Source of the DNA: Candidatus Heimdallarchaeota archaeon LC_2
GTDB taxonomy: Archaea; Asgardarchaeota; Heimdallarchaeia; Heimdallarchaeales; Kariarchaeaceae
DNA length: 64,000 nt
Direction: 5' to 3'
Assembly (NCBI GenBank): GCA_001940725.1
Contig: MDVR01000024.1
Span: 30,810-94,809, forward strand
The notes below the pieces were generated by a model. That model was given only the letters and a program-made list of their open reading frames with translations, was not told the origin of the DNA and ran no database searches. Positions 28,332-37,639 of the stretch are shown here, in pieces. The position numbers and the translations under genes were made by a program. Positions within the stretch are counted from its first letter, which is position 1, and every line of letters starts with the position of its first letter.

Positions 28332-28952
28332 TTACACATATTTTAATGACATAATTTGCAATAACTCACTTGCTTCTTTCATATGACCGATTATTTTCAT
28401 GGTTCTATCAAGAACGCGATGTGATGCTTCATAGGGTTTCCAACCTGAGGAAGGATCAGCTTCATTGTACAATTTTGTATCTAGTTCAAATGCTTTCTCC
28501 GAGGCTTCATCCCTGTTTTCCTCTATTCTCTTTGTAACTGTTAAGGCATCACTAAAGCTTTCAAATATTATTTCGACTCCTTCAGCTAAACATTTACCCA
28601 TCGATATACATGAGTTTGAAATCGGTTTAATATTTTCCTCAAAAGTTTTGGGTAATCCTGAGCTAAAAGCAGCAAGTGTCCTTGCGGCAATGGCAAATTG
28701 ATCCAAAACATCATCTAATCTTCTAACGAGATTGGCCCGATCAAGAGCTAAGTAAGGAATATTTTTCTCAGCTGCAAAATGATCATCAAGATCTCTTTGT
28801 AGAAGGTCTCCTTCAGTTTCGATTGCTAGAATTTCTTTCATTTTAGGAGTTAAATTGTCTGAATTCAAAAGACATTCTCCGTATATTTCACTTGCTTTTA
28901 CTATTAATCGTGCAAGTCCGATGATTTTTTCTTTCTGTTCTTTTTGATCCAT
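28332..28952 (-). CDS. PhoU-like (DUF47) phosphate transport accessory protein
   Basis: 206 residues, all-helical, with acidic metal-binding clusters of the DUF47/PhoU family: ETEGDLLQRDLDDHF and RADLV-like RANLVRRLDDVLD, then VKASEIYGECL at the N-terminus. These proteins associate with Pit-type phosphate transporters. It starts 10 bp downstream of the Pit gene and is co-transcribed with it. Cytoplasmic, no membrane segments. Confidence 0.85.
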   Translation of the reverse strand: MDQKEQKEKIIGLARLIVKASEIYGECLLNSDNLTPKMKEILAIETEGDLLQRDLDDHFAAEKNIPYLALDRANLVRRLDDVLDQFAIAARTLAAFSSGLPKTFEENIKPISNSCISMGKCLAEGVEIIFESFSDALTVTKRIEENRDEASEKAFELDTKLYNEADPSSGWKPYEASHRVLDRTMKIIGHMKEASELLQIMSLKYV

Positions 28953-28962
28953 GTATTATCAC

Positions 28963-29967
28963 CTAAATGTATATGGGCTTAAATATGAGGAACCACATTA
29001 AATATGTAGTTAAAGCAGCAGCAAATGGAGTAAGAATGGCACTGACAGCGATTCGCTTCACACTATCCATGTTTACTTTGGAACCATATGCTTTTCCAGT
29101 CCCCACAAATGCAGCAACAAGGACATGGGTGCCAGATATAGGTATAAGAAGTGCTGCGGCCACGAATGTGATTAAAGCAGTACTTACCTGAACTGAAACT
29201 GCAGTTGTAGGACTCAGTTCCACTACATCATTACCTAAAGTTTTCAACACTCTTCTACCTATGGAAATTAAGCCGATCCCCATAAAAATTCCAGCTAAAA
29301 GCAATGGAATTCTAGCAATTATGTCTAATTCTTCTTCCTGTGCTAAAGTTAAATAACTCTTGATAATCGGAGCTACAGCATTACTAACATCATTTGCTCC
29401 TCTTGAAAATGAAGTTATGATTACTGCAATAATCAAACCTTTACTGAAGTAAGTTTCAACCCGATCCACATCATCTAAACCCTTAATATAACTTTTTTTG
29501 AACCGCATTATACCTTTCATAATGTAATATGAACCCACATATCCTAAGATTGGCGAAATAAACCAGGAGGCAACTATTTTAAGAATTTTAGCTTCATTGA
29601 TTGTTTCATTTAGGATTAATGATAATGCAACTGTTGACCCAATCATTGTATGTGTGGTTGACAAAGGAAGACCTTTCCAGGAACCTAATATTAGTAGAAG
29701 TGCAACACTGAATAATATTGTTAAAATTTGTCCCATTTCTTCGTCAATAGATCGCCCTTCACTAATTCCAGTACCAACTTCTTTGGCAACATTAAATCCA
29801 ATTGTCACAGCACCTATTGTAAGTATTACAGCACCTATAATGACAGCCTTATTAATCGAAATTAATTTTGCGCCAGTTGCAGGAGCCCAAGTTTCATCAT
29901 TAGCCCCAATAGCAATCGCTAAAATAAGCGATACCCCAGTGAGGAGAATTAGGTCTGAGCCAATCAC
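28963..29967 (-). CDS. Pit-family inorganic phosphate transporter
   Basis: About 335 residues from the GTG at 29967 (VIGSDLILLTG); a longer frame from 30036 adds a basic, unlikely leader. The duplicated Pit/PHO4 signature is clear: GANDETWAPATGAKL in the first half and SRGANDVSNAVAPI in the second, plus LPLSTTHTMIGS and PISGTHVLVAAFVG. About ten membrane helices. It imports phosphate with a cation. The first GAND loop reads GANDETWAP rather than the common GANDxxNA. Paired with the DUF47 gene. Confidence 0.9.
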   Translation of the reverse strand: MIGSDLILLTGVSLILAIAIGANDETWAPATGAKLISINKAVIIGAVILTIGAVTIGFNVAKEVGTGISEGRSIDEEMGQILTILFSVALLLILGSWKGLPLSTTHTMIGSTVALSLILNETINEAKILKIVASWFISPILGYVGSYYIMKGIMRFKKSYIKGLDDVDRVETYFSKGLIIAVIITSFSRGANDVSNAVAPIIKSYLTLAQEEELDIIARIPLLLAGIFMGIGLISIGRRVLKTLGNDVVELSPTTAVSVQVSTALITFVAAALLIPISGTHVLVAAFVGTGKAYGSKVNMDSVKRIAVSAILTPFAAALTTYLMWFLIFKPIYI

Positions 29968-30059
29968 TAAAAAACAGTAAATTTCCTTGCAATTAAAATT
30001 TACGTGAGACTTTCGGTTATAATTACGACATCTCAAAAAATTCGGCTTAATTTATTAGT

Positions 30060-30425
30060 CTAAGAATTATATGAAAGATGTGGAATTTTGGTTAAAACGG
30101 ATGTTACAGTCTGTTTTATTGCTCTTTGAGCCACAGTTAACCATTGTATCGCTTCTTGCTCACCATAAATTTCCTTCAAAATTGTTGATAAAGAATCTTC
30201 ATTGGATATTTCATCCATTTCGGACCAATTGTTCAATGGTCTAATAAAAGTAAATTGCTGAGTTTTTTCGTTTGTTGGAAAGGGATTTTCATAAACTATC
30301 CAGGATTTTTCCAATTTCATTGCTTTTTGAGCTGAAATTAATTTAACAATGAATTGTTGATAAAGTTCGACCATATCTAGATGTACATCGACTGTTTGAA
30401 TATACTGTAAGTTAGGTAAGCTCAC
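30060..30425 (-). CDS. Hypothetical protein
   Basis: 121 residues, mixed alpha/beta: a helix (MVELYQQFIVKLISAQKAM), a strand with SWIVYENPFPT, QFTFIRPLNNWSEMDEI and a C-terminal helical region (IQWLTVAQRAIKQTV). The FIRPLNNWSEMD pattern resembles stress-responsive or NIPSNAP-type dimeric barrels, but I cannot assign it. ATG start, good codon use. It lies upstream of the Pit gene on the same strand, 24 bp from the longest Pit frame. Confidence 0.5.
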   Translation of the reverse strand: MSLPNLQYIQTVDVHLDMVELYQQFIVKLISAQKAMKLEKSWIVYENPFPTNEKTQQFTFIRPLNNWSEMDEISNEDSLSTILKEIYGEQEAIQWLTVAQRAIKQTVTSVLTKIPHLSYNS

Positions 30426-30551
30426 TTAATATCTTATCAAAAAAATAGAGTATATATTGACTAGCTCATTTCCTACTATCTAACCAAAGAAATGTAAATC
30501 AAGACTATACGTAAAATTAAATAACAGTTAATTTGTAAAAATTATGCCATA

Positions 30552-32405
30552 ATGACTCGTTTAGCGATTGTCTCAAGAGGGGATTGTAAGTCCAAAGATT
30601 GTGGAGAAGTATGTATCAAATATTGTCCTGTAAATTTAACAGGATTACAATGTATTCAGCTTGATGATAAAAAAATAGCCACAATATCAGAATATCTCTG
30701 CAATGGTTGTGGAATTTGTGTTAAGAAATGTAATCCTTGGAATGCGATTAAGATAATCAATTTACCCGAGAGTCTTGATACTCAAGTTACTCATCGTTAT
30801 GGTCAAAATCAGTTCAAACTTCATAGATTACCAATACCATCAAAAGGACAAGTAACTGGACTAGTGGGGCAAAATGGAAGTGGAAAAAGTACTAGCCTAA
30901 AGATTCTTTCGGGAGAAATAAAGCCAAATTTAGGCCATTTAAAGGATGATATTCCTGATTGGGATGATATAATTCATCATTATCGAGGTTCAAAATTACA
31001 AGCGTATTTCAGACAAATTGCTAACAATGAGCTTAAAATATCAATTAAGCCCCAGGGTGTTGATAAAATCCCAAAAGTTGTGAAGGGAAATGTAAAAACT
31101 TTGCTTAATTCTGTTGATGAACGTGGAGTTGTTGATGAATTAAAAGAAAAATTTTCATTAGAAAAAGTATGGAGTAGAAAGATCTCTGTTCTCTCTGGAG
31201 GTGAATTGCAAAGGGTCGCAATAGCTGCTACTTTAGCCAAAGATTCAGATGTATATCTTATCGACGAGCCAACGAGCTATCTTGATGTCAAAGAAAGAAT
31301 GAGAGTGGCCTCAGAAATCCGTGAATTATCAAAAGATAGGATAATGATTGTAGTTGAACATGATTTGGCAGTATTAGATTATCTAAGTGATCAAATCCAA
31401 TTGTATTATGGTGAAAGTGGAGCATATGGAGTAGTATCAGTTCCGATGTCAGTCAAAGAGGGAATAAATAATTTTCTTGATGGTTATGTTCCTGCAGAAA
31501 ATATGAGATTTAGACCAGAACCATTAAAATTCATTAGGAGTGAATTAAGTGATCACGATTTCGAACGCCTATATCCTTTAATCAGCTATGGACAAATGAC
31601 CAAGAAATTTGATAAGTTTTCCCTCGAAATTGAATCAGGAAATCTTTATACAGCAGACATAATTGGAATAATTGGTCCCAATGGTATAGGGAAATCTACA
31701 TTTGCAAACCTTGTGGCGGGTATTGAAAAACCTAGTACAGTTGACAGCGAAATTGAATTGTTAAGAAAACGAATACTCCCAGAAGAAGACGATGAAGAAG
31801 ATGAAGAAGATCTTGAAGATGACTTAGTACTAACATTGAGTTATAAACCACAATATCTTGATACTGAGAGTTATGAAACTGTTGAAGAAGTTCTTTTCAG
31901 AGCGAACCCTGTATCTACAAGAAGTTCTTTTTTCAAAACGGAATTAATTCGACCTTTGAACTTAGAAGGACTGATGTCTCATCAATTGGACACTTTATCT
32001 GGGGGAGAATTGCAAAAGGTTGGGATAGCAAACTGCTTAGCCAAAGAAGCAGATTTATATTTAATTGATGAACCTTCAGCTTTTATTTCTGCTGAAGATA
32101 GGGTAATGGTTGGAAAAACGATAAGAAGAATGATCATGCACAGGAGAGCGGCAGGTTTTGTCATTGAACATGATTTAATGTTACAAAGTTATGTTTCTGA
32201 TCGGATAATTCATTTTACAGGAGAGCCAGGAGTGAGTGGACATGCATCTAAACCAGTATCCACCAGAGAAGGAATGAATTCATTCCTCAAAATACAAAAT
32301 ATCACATTTAGAAGGGATACCAAGACAGGTAGACCGCGTGTGAACAAACCTATGAGTCGAAGAGATCAATCCCAAAAAGATTCAGGAAAATATTATTTAG
32401 GATAA
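30552..32405 (+). CDS. ABCE1/Rli1 ribosome-recycling ATPase
   Basis: 617 residues. The N-terminal domain has two 4Fe-4S ligand sets (CKSKDCGEVCIKYCP and CNGCGICVKKCNPWNAIKI). Two ABC cassettes follow: GQNGSGKST and LSGGELQR with LIDEPTSYLD in the first, GPNGIGKST and LSGGELQK with LIDEPSAF in the second. This is the archaeal/eukaryotic ABCE1 that splits ribosomes after termination and rescue. The second cassette carries an unusual run of acidic residues (EEDDEEDEEDLEDD) between the Walker A helix and the Q-loop. A single-copy gene with its own promoter region. Confidence 0.96.
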   Translation: MTRLAIVSRGDCKSKDCGEVCIKYCPVNLTGLQCIQLDDKKIATISEYLCNGCGICVKKCNPWNAIKIINLPESLDTQVTHRYGQNQFKLHRLPIPSKGQVTGLVGQNGSGKSTSLKILSGEIKPNLGHLKDDIPDWDDIIHHYRGSKLQAYFRQIANNELKISIKPQGVDKIPKVVKGNVKTLLNSVDERGVVDELKEKFSLEKVWSRKISVLSGGELQRVAIAATLAKDSDVYLIDEPTSYLDVKERMRVASEIRELSKDRIMIVVEHDLAVLDYLSDQIQLYYGESGAYGVVSVPMSVKEGINNFLDGYVPAENMRFRPEPLKFIRSELSDHDFERLYPLISYGQMTKKFDKFSLEIESGNLYTADIIGIIGPNGIGKSTFANLVAGIEKPSTVDSEIELLRKRILPEEDDEEDEEDLEDDLVLTLSYKPQYLDTESYETVEEVLFRANPVSTRSSFFKTELIRPLNLEGLMSHQLDTLSGGELQKVGIANCLAKEADLYLIDEPSAFISAEDRVMVGKTIRRMIMHRRAAGFVIEHDLMLQSYVSDRIIHFTGEPGVSGHASKPVSTREGMNSFLKIQNITFRRDTKTGRPRVNKPMSRRDQSQKDSGKYYLG

Positions 32406-32408
32406 TAA

Positions 32409-34421
32409 TTAAATTTGTTTTGAATTTCTGATAACAGTTTCATTTAATCTATCTTCCAATAATCCAAGCATTGAGGGTGATGAAGATCTTATTCCAATAA
32501 TTTCTTCATCTTCTTTTTCATAACCAAATATTATTTCCTCGGAATCACGAATACATGCGTAAAGATCTCTCCCGGGATATTTTCGCAATATCATTCGACC
32601 ATCATTGTTTATTTTATTGATTAGCCTAGAATCCCCTTCTATGTCAACATCTGCTACAAATGTAATACGAATAGTCGGTTTCAAATTTGATGCATAATCA
32701 AGTAATTGAGAACTCAATTTGGGAGTAACAATTGTAACCCTTGTTTTTGTTCTAAGTAACAAATCACTCATTGTGGCGAAAATTGATGGTATACCAACAA
32801 CCACCCATGTATCAGAAGACCTAGTATAATCGAATGTTTTTGAAAAATTCATTATTGTCTGTAAATCATTTGATCTTCCCTCCATTATAGATTTAATGTA
32901 TTGGACTCGAGTTGTTAAAGAACCAAAAGAATCTTTTTCTAATTTTGAAAGAGGGGCCAATAATATTTCCTCCAAAAATTTTGTTAGAGTCTTCTTAAAT
33001 TCTTCAACATGAGGCTCAAGTTTCTCAGCCCACCTATCTAAAAATGGAGCTACATTTTCTTTGGGATAATTAAAGTAAGATATTAATCTCTTTTCCCATT
33101 CTGAAAATATAGTATTAAGCCTCTCACTAATATTTTCTATATGTTCATCTAATTTCTCTTTTATTTCCCTACCTTCATTCTTTATTGAGTCACCGAGAAC
33201 TGATAATGAGGTGTTCAGTTGTTCTTTGAAAGTATTTATACTTTCTTCATCTTTTGAATTGAGGGAATTTAAAGTATCCCCAATCGAATCAGTGATATCT
33301 TGTATTCCTGATTTAAAGCTATTTGCGATAGAGCCTGAATTCTCGGATATTGAATTAGTTGTTACTCGAAGAGAATTGCTCATGTCTCTAGCTAATTCTT
33401 TGGTTTCAACTAGTGGAGTTAGAATTTTATCATTATCAATATTAATTTCTTTAATTATTTTTGTAAGTTTATCAAATTCATTTTGCAAATCGATTGATGA
33501 AATTGGTTTTTCTTCAGCAATTTGATTCTGCAATCTTTCTCTTATAATAATAACCTCGCCTAATATTTCATCTTTGGTCTTCTTTAGATCTAGGACCGAT
33601 GTTTCAGTCATTTCTATAACTTCTGTTAACTGTTTTGTATTTTTATCAATCTGGACTATAAATTTATCAGACTTTTCTTTTAGAGATTGAAAATCATTTG
33701 AATATAAATTTACAACTTCATCAAAAGATTTCAACAAAGACCCAATTACTTCATGCGCTGATTTAAGAATATTTACACGTTGATTCTTCCTTTCAATCAA
33801 GTAATTATCAAGTGCGTCACCTTCTTTAATTATACTTATATCAAATTTCTGTGATTGAAGTTCTGCAAAAGATTTGAGTGGATTAATTACCTCTTCTATA
33901 TTTTTTCTAATCGTCTCATGTTCTTTTTGAATTGAGGTTGGATACTCCCCTTTATCATTTTCTACCTTTTTAACTAATTCTTGAATATCACTAATTAATG
34001 GAGTTAATAGGTCTTCAACAATCGAATCAAGCACTTTGTTCATTAATTTTGGAAAGTGTTCAGTGATAACTTTGTTTTTGTCAACTAGAATTTCTTTTTT
34101 TGTCATATTCAAAGAAGTAATCATTGAATCCAATGCATACATAGTATCTCTTTCAACAGTTACTGTTTCTTGGAAAAATGGTAAACTAGCATAGTATCTT
34201 GGCATTCGTCCCAATGCTTTTTTTACCATACCGAGATCAACTAAATCTCGAACACTTACTAATACTTCACTCAATGTAAGATTGGTTAACTGAACAACTT
34301 CACCAACTGAAACTAACCCAGAATCCAAAATTGAGATATAAACACGTTTATCTTGATCAGTAAATCCTAATCGCTCTAAATATTCTTCATTACCGGGAGG
34401 TAGAAGATGCCTTCTACTCAT
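32409..34421 (-). CDS. TrmB-like regulator with very long coiled coil
   Basis: 670 residues. An N-terminal TrmB-type winged helix (YLERLGFTDQDKRVYISIL, LTNLTLSEVLVSVRDLVDLG) is followed by about 400 residues of helical, heptad-rich sequence resembling methyl-accepting or SMC-like coiled coils. The C-terminal 120 residues (DTWVVVGIPSIFATMSDLL, RVTIVTPKLSSQLLDYA, RKYPGRDLYACIRDSEEIIFGY) match the PLD-like sensor domain of TrmB-family regulators. TrmB proteins are usually 250-350 residues, so the coiled-coil insertion is exceptional. It is convergent with ABCE1 (3 bp apart). Confidence 0.75.
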   Translation of the reverse strand: MSRRHLLPPGNEEYLERLGFTDQDKRVYISILDSGLVSVGEVVQLTNLTLSEVLVSVRDLVDLGMVKKALGRMPRYYASLPFFQETVTVERDTMYALDSMITSLNMTKKEILVDKNKVITEHFPKLMNKVLDSIVEDLLTPLISDIQELVKKVENDKGEYPTSIQKEHETIRKNIEEVINPLKSFAELQSQKFDISIIKEGDALDNYLIERKNQRVNILKSAHEVIGSLLKSFDEVVNLYSNDFQSLKEKSDKFIVQIDKNTKQLTEVIEMTETSVLDLKKTKDEILGEVIIIRERLQNQIAEEKPISSIDLQNEFDKLTKIIKEINIDNDKILTPLVETKELARDMSNSLRVTTNSISENSGSIANSFKSGIQDITDSIGDTLNSLNSKDEESINTFKEQLNTSLSVLGDSIKNEGREIKEKLDEHIENISERLNTIFSEWEKRLISYFNYPKENVAPFLDRWAEKLEPHVEEFKKTLTKFLEEILLAPLSKLEKDSFGSLTTRVQYIKSIMEGRSNDLQTIMNFSKTFDYTRSSDTWVVVGIPSIFATMSDLLLRTKTRVTIVTPKLSSQLLDYASNLKPTIRITFVADVDIEGDSRLINKINNDGRMILRKYPGRDLYACIRDSEEIIFGYEKEDEEIIGIRSSSPSMLGLLEDRLNETVIRNSKQI

Positions 34422-34713
34422 ATAAAACGATGATTACTAATACAACAAAAAAGTTCATTGTGAAATCTCGATCTATCGACAAAATTGAGTTTAGAATTTG
34501 ATTATCAAATAGATTAATAATTACTTCATCTAAAAATGGATATAATCATAAAATATGAGTTATTTGCATGAATCTACAATTATCAAAATACTCCATTGTT
34601 AGAAAATATTATATTTATTGATAAGATGAAAAAATGTATTAAGTAAAAATCCAATAAATAAGAGAATAAACTTTATTCATATTAAATTATGTAACAATTT
34701 AGAAGTTATTAAT

Positions 34714-35898
34714 ATGCCAATTCATCAAAAGGACTTTCCTATTTTTCTTGCACTTATGCAAAATCCGATTGGTAATGATGCTGAAATAACAGAAATTGCG
34801 AACAAAATATTAAGTTCAAGTCAACCAACAAAACAATTTTCCCTTACTACAATTCATAGAAGAATTAAAAAAATGGAAGAACAGCAATTTTTACAAGGTG
34901 TTGCTGCTTATGTTGACTATAATTTATTAGGTCTTGAACAACATATTTTCATTATTGAAATAGAAGCAATTGATTGGGAAAACAATATTACAATTATGGA
35001 AAAGTATTGTGATTTACATCCCTATACATATTTTCGTGATAGAATTTTTGGAGCTGTCGATGGGCTAATTTGTTATTTTACAATCCCAGATAATGAAAAA
35101 GCTGAAATCTTAGTTTTAAAAGGATTGAATAAATTCAAAGACAAAAAAATAATTTCTAAATACAAACATTACAAAATGGATTTCAGAAAATATTATCCTG
35201 GTTCATTAGAAAAATATAAATTGCAAACTGGAAGTTGGGAAATTAATTTTGACAGTATATCAGAAATTATGAAGAAAAAATCAAATAATTTTCAATTTCC
35301 AATTGTGAAAAAAGAGAATATATTGGAAAAATTATCAATATATGATTTGGCAATTATAAGGGAAATGACAAGAAATGCAAGAAGAAGTCAAAATGATATC
35401 TTGGAAGAATTATTCAATGGAGAATCTGTGATAGGGCAAGAATATATAAAATATGTAGGAGATTTCCCTGAATCTAAACAGAGTTTCTCAAGACGATTAA
35501 AATTTCTAAATGATCGCCAAATATTTACTGAATATAGATTACATTTTGATCTAGAAGACTTTGGGATGTTCAACCACATTTTATACATATTCGATTTTGA
35601 ATCCAATAAATTAAATAATTTAATTGAAATAATCGAAAATGGTACACTCCCTTTCCCATGTGGAATTTCTGCATCTAATGAGAAAATTGTAGTTTGGATA
35701 AATTTACCGCCCAATACATTTACCAAATTAACAAATATAATATTAAACAATTTCAAAAATGTTCAAATTTTTATTTTTGGTTATAATCTTACACGATATT
35801 TACCATGGCACGAAAACTTAGATATTAAAAAACATGAGTGGAAATCCTCTGAAGAATGGATGATAAGCAATCCAATGGAATCATTAAATCTAGATTAG
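34714..35898 (+). CDS. Duplicated winged-helix (Lrp/AsnC-like) regulator
   Basis: 394 residues with two similar halves. Each has a helix-turn-helix region (ITEIANKILSSSQPTKQFSLTTIHRRIKKMEEQQFLQG; then LAIIREMTRNARRSQNDI..FSRRLKFLNDRQIFTEYR) followed by a ferredoxin-like ligand domain (AYVDYNLLGLEQHIFIIEIE; LHFDLEDFGMFNHILYIFDFE). That is the Lrp/AsnC plan repeated in one chain, so the protein would act as an intramolecular dimer. Ligand and target genes unknown. Divergent from the TrmB gene over a 292-bp gap. Confidence 0.65.
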   Translation: MPIHQKDFPIFLALMQNPIGNDAEITEIANKILSSSQPTKQFSLTTIHRRIKKMEEQQFLQGVAAYVDYNLLGLEQHIFIIEIEAIDWENNITIMEKYCDLHPYTYFRDRIFGAVDGLICYFTIPDNEKAEILVLKGLNKFKDKKIISKYKHYKMDFRKYYPGSLEKYKLQTGSWEINFDSISEIMKKKSNNFQFPIVKKENILEKLSIYDLAIIREMTRNARRSQNDILEELFNGESVIGQEYIKYVGDFPESKQSFSRRLKFLNDRQIFTEYRLHFDLEDFGMFNHILYIFDFESNKLNNLIEIIENGTLPFPCGISASNEKIVVWINLPPNTFTKLTNIILNNFKNVQIFIFGYNLTRYLPWHENLDIKKHEWKSSEEWMISNPMESLNLD

Positions 35899-35930
35899 TT
35901 TTATGAATTAACATTACAATTAATACAAAA

Positions 35931-35940
35931 CATATATATT
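35931..35940 (+). promoter_or_regulatory. TATA-like element
   Basis: A CATATATATT motif lies about 30 bases before the ATG of the exported protein gene at 35969, the distance expected for an archaeal TATA box serving a nearly leaderless mRNA. Judged by eye only. Confidence 0.3.
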
Positions 35941-35968
35941 TCAAATAATTAAGTCTTAATTACAAGAA

Positions 35969-36433
35969 ATGAAAATTAAGCACCACTCATTATTTTTTCT
36001 TATAATCATTATTTTAGCACTGAATTCTATGCAATCAACGTCAGGAGTTCCTTACAAAACTAATGCAATAATTACTGATGCATTTTATGGTGATTATGAT
36101 GAAATGGTGGGACTTGTTTCTGATGATTTGGAAGACGATGTGAGAGTCAATGTAACACTTTCCGTATTTGATCCAAAACAATACGTTATAGTTTACATTT
36201 ATTTGTCTGTTAAGCTCCCTTCAGGTACTTTGTTCTCTTATATTTTTGAAATTCAGATATTTAAAGATACAAAAATGTATCAAACAGAGTTTTACTTTGT
36301 TTTACTTAATATTGCGACAGAGCCTGGATGGTATGATGTGACAGTATCTGCATTGGGAGAACGAGATCCATGGGGTTTAGAGGATGAATTTACATTTGAT
36401 CCACCTGGATCTACAAACACCACACCAGTATAA
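35969..36433 (+). CDS. Exported hypothetical protein
   Basis: 154 residues. A signal peptide is clear: KIKHH then a hydrophobic core (SLFFLIIIILALNSM) and a STSG cleavage region. The mature part is beta-rich (VRVNVTLSVFDPKQYVIVYIYLSVKLPSG, GWYDVTVSALGERDPWG), an immunoglobulin-like pattern, ending in a short Thr/Pro tail. No membrane anchor, so it should be released or bound at the surface. Function unknown. The Pol IV gene starts about 74 bp after it. Confidence 0.65.
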   Translation: MKIKHHSLFFLIIIILALNSMQSTSGVPYKTNAIITDAFYGDYDEMVGLVSDDLEDDVRVNVTLSVFDPKQYVIVYIYLSVKLPSGTLFSYIFEIQIFKDTKMYQTEFYFVLLNIATEPGWYDVTVSALGERDPWGLEDEFTFDPPGSTNTTPV

Positions 36434-36506
36434 AATAAATCTCGATTTTTCAATTATAATTCCCCCCCTAAAAACTATATATTCTAGTAGGAACTATCTT
36501 CAATTA

Positions 36507-37625
36507 GTGTTTCATGATATACTTGAAACTCGGATTCCAAAATTACAAACTGAAAGAATACTTCTTCATCTTGATTTAGATGCTTTTTTTGCAGCTGTAG
36601 AAATCAGAAAAAATCCCAGTTTACAGGGAAAAAAACTCATAGTAGGAAATAAAAGTGCCAGAAAAACTGGCAGAGGAGTTGTACTAACATGTTCTTATGA
36701 AGCACGAGTTTACGGTGTAAGATCAGGCATGTCAATGCTAGAAGCTTTACAAAGATGCCCTGATGCAGAGATAAGTAACGATGCAAGAGAGGAATATAGG
36801 TCAACTTCGAAAAGAATTATGGCTTTTCTCAAGGAATTTAACACACCTATTTCGATTACAAGTGTTGATGAAGCATATCTTGACCTTACAGATATTGTAA
36901 ACTCGTATTCTGAAGCTTATTATTTGGCATTATATATTCAGAAGACTATTACTGAAAGAGAGAAAATAACCTGTTCAATTGGTATAGGTCCAACATTAAA
37001 AATTGCAAAAATTGGATCTGATTTTAATAAACCCAATGGAACCACCGTGGTTACTCCAAATAAAATTCAAAGCTTTTTATTTAATCAAAAATTAACAAAT
37101 ATTCCTGGAATAGGAAAAAAAACTGGATCGAGACTTCAAGAAAAGGGATATTATACCTGTGGAGATTTACTTAACAAAAATGAAAATGAACTCGTTGAAT
37201 TATTAGGAGAATATGGAAGTTATCTGTGGAAAATTTTTAATGGTCAAACTACTAATTATATCAAAACTCGAGGATTACGTAAATCAATTTCACATGAACG
37301 AACCTTTCATGGCAAACCTCTGGAACTTGATAAATTTAATTATTACTTGATGAAATTATTTAATAAAACCCATGAAGCTTTGATGAGTAAAAATTTAGCA
37401 GTTCGAACTTTATCCATTAAAGTAAGATATAACGGATTTGATACTATTACACGTGCATTTTCACTGTCTTCACCTACAATAGATCGAGATATCATTTTAA
37501 CAAAATTACAAGATATGACAAAAGAATATTTTTTAGATCCGAGAGGAATTCGATTGTTGGGAGTTCGTTTCTCAAATCTTGTTAAATTAGATGAAAACGA
37601 AACTTTAGATAATTTTTTTAATTGA
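36507..37625 (+). CDS. dinB: DNA polymerase IV, Y-family
   Basis: About 370 residues from the GTG at 36507; a frame from 36384 would overlap the exported-protein gene by 50 bases and is not family-like. Motifs: LHLDLDAFFAAVE (metal site I), SYEARVYGVRSGMS (steric gate and nucleotide binding), SVDEAYLDLT (metal site II), IGIGPTLKIAKIGSDFNKPNG, and the helix-hairpin-helix IPGIGKKTGSRL in the thumb. The C-terminal little-finger domain is present. It performs low-fidelity translesion synthesis. No PIP-box of classic form is evident at the short C-terminus, though DNFFN at the end is a partial one. Confidence 0.92.
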   Translation: MFHDILETRIPKLQTERILLHLDLDAFFAAVEIRKNPSLQGKKLIVGNKSARKTGRGVVLTCSYEARVYGVRSGMSMLEALQRCPDAEISNDAREEYRSTSKRIMAFLKEFNTPISITSVDEAYLDLTDIVNSYSEAYYLALYIQKTITEREKITCSIGIGPTLKIAKIGSDFNKPNGTTVVTPNKIQSFLFNQKLTNIPGIGKKTGSRLQEKGYYTCGDLLNKNENELVELLGEYGSYLWKIFNGQTTNYIKTRGLRKSISHERTFHGKPLELDKFNYYLMKLFNKTHEALMSKNLAVRTLSIKVRYNGFDTITRAFSLSSPTIDRDIILTKLQDMTKEYFLDPRGIRLLGVRFSNLVKLDENETLDNFFN

Positions 37626-37639
37626 ATAATGAATTAATT

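Noticed and set aside
36384..36506. Longer Pol IV N-terminus from ATG 36384
   Set aside because: It overlaps the exported-protein gene by 50 bases and adds about 40 residues not found in Y-family polymerases; the GTG at 36507 is preferred.
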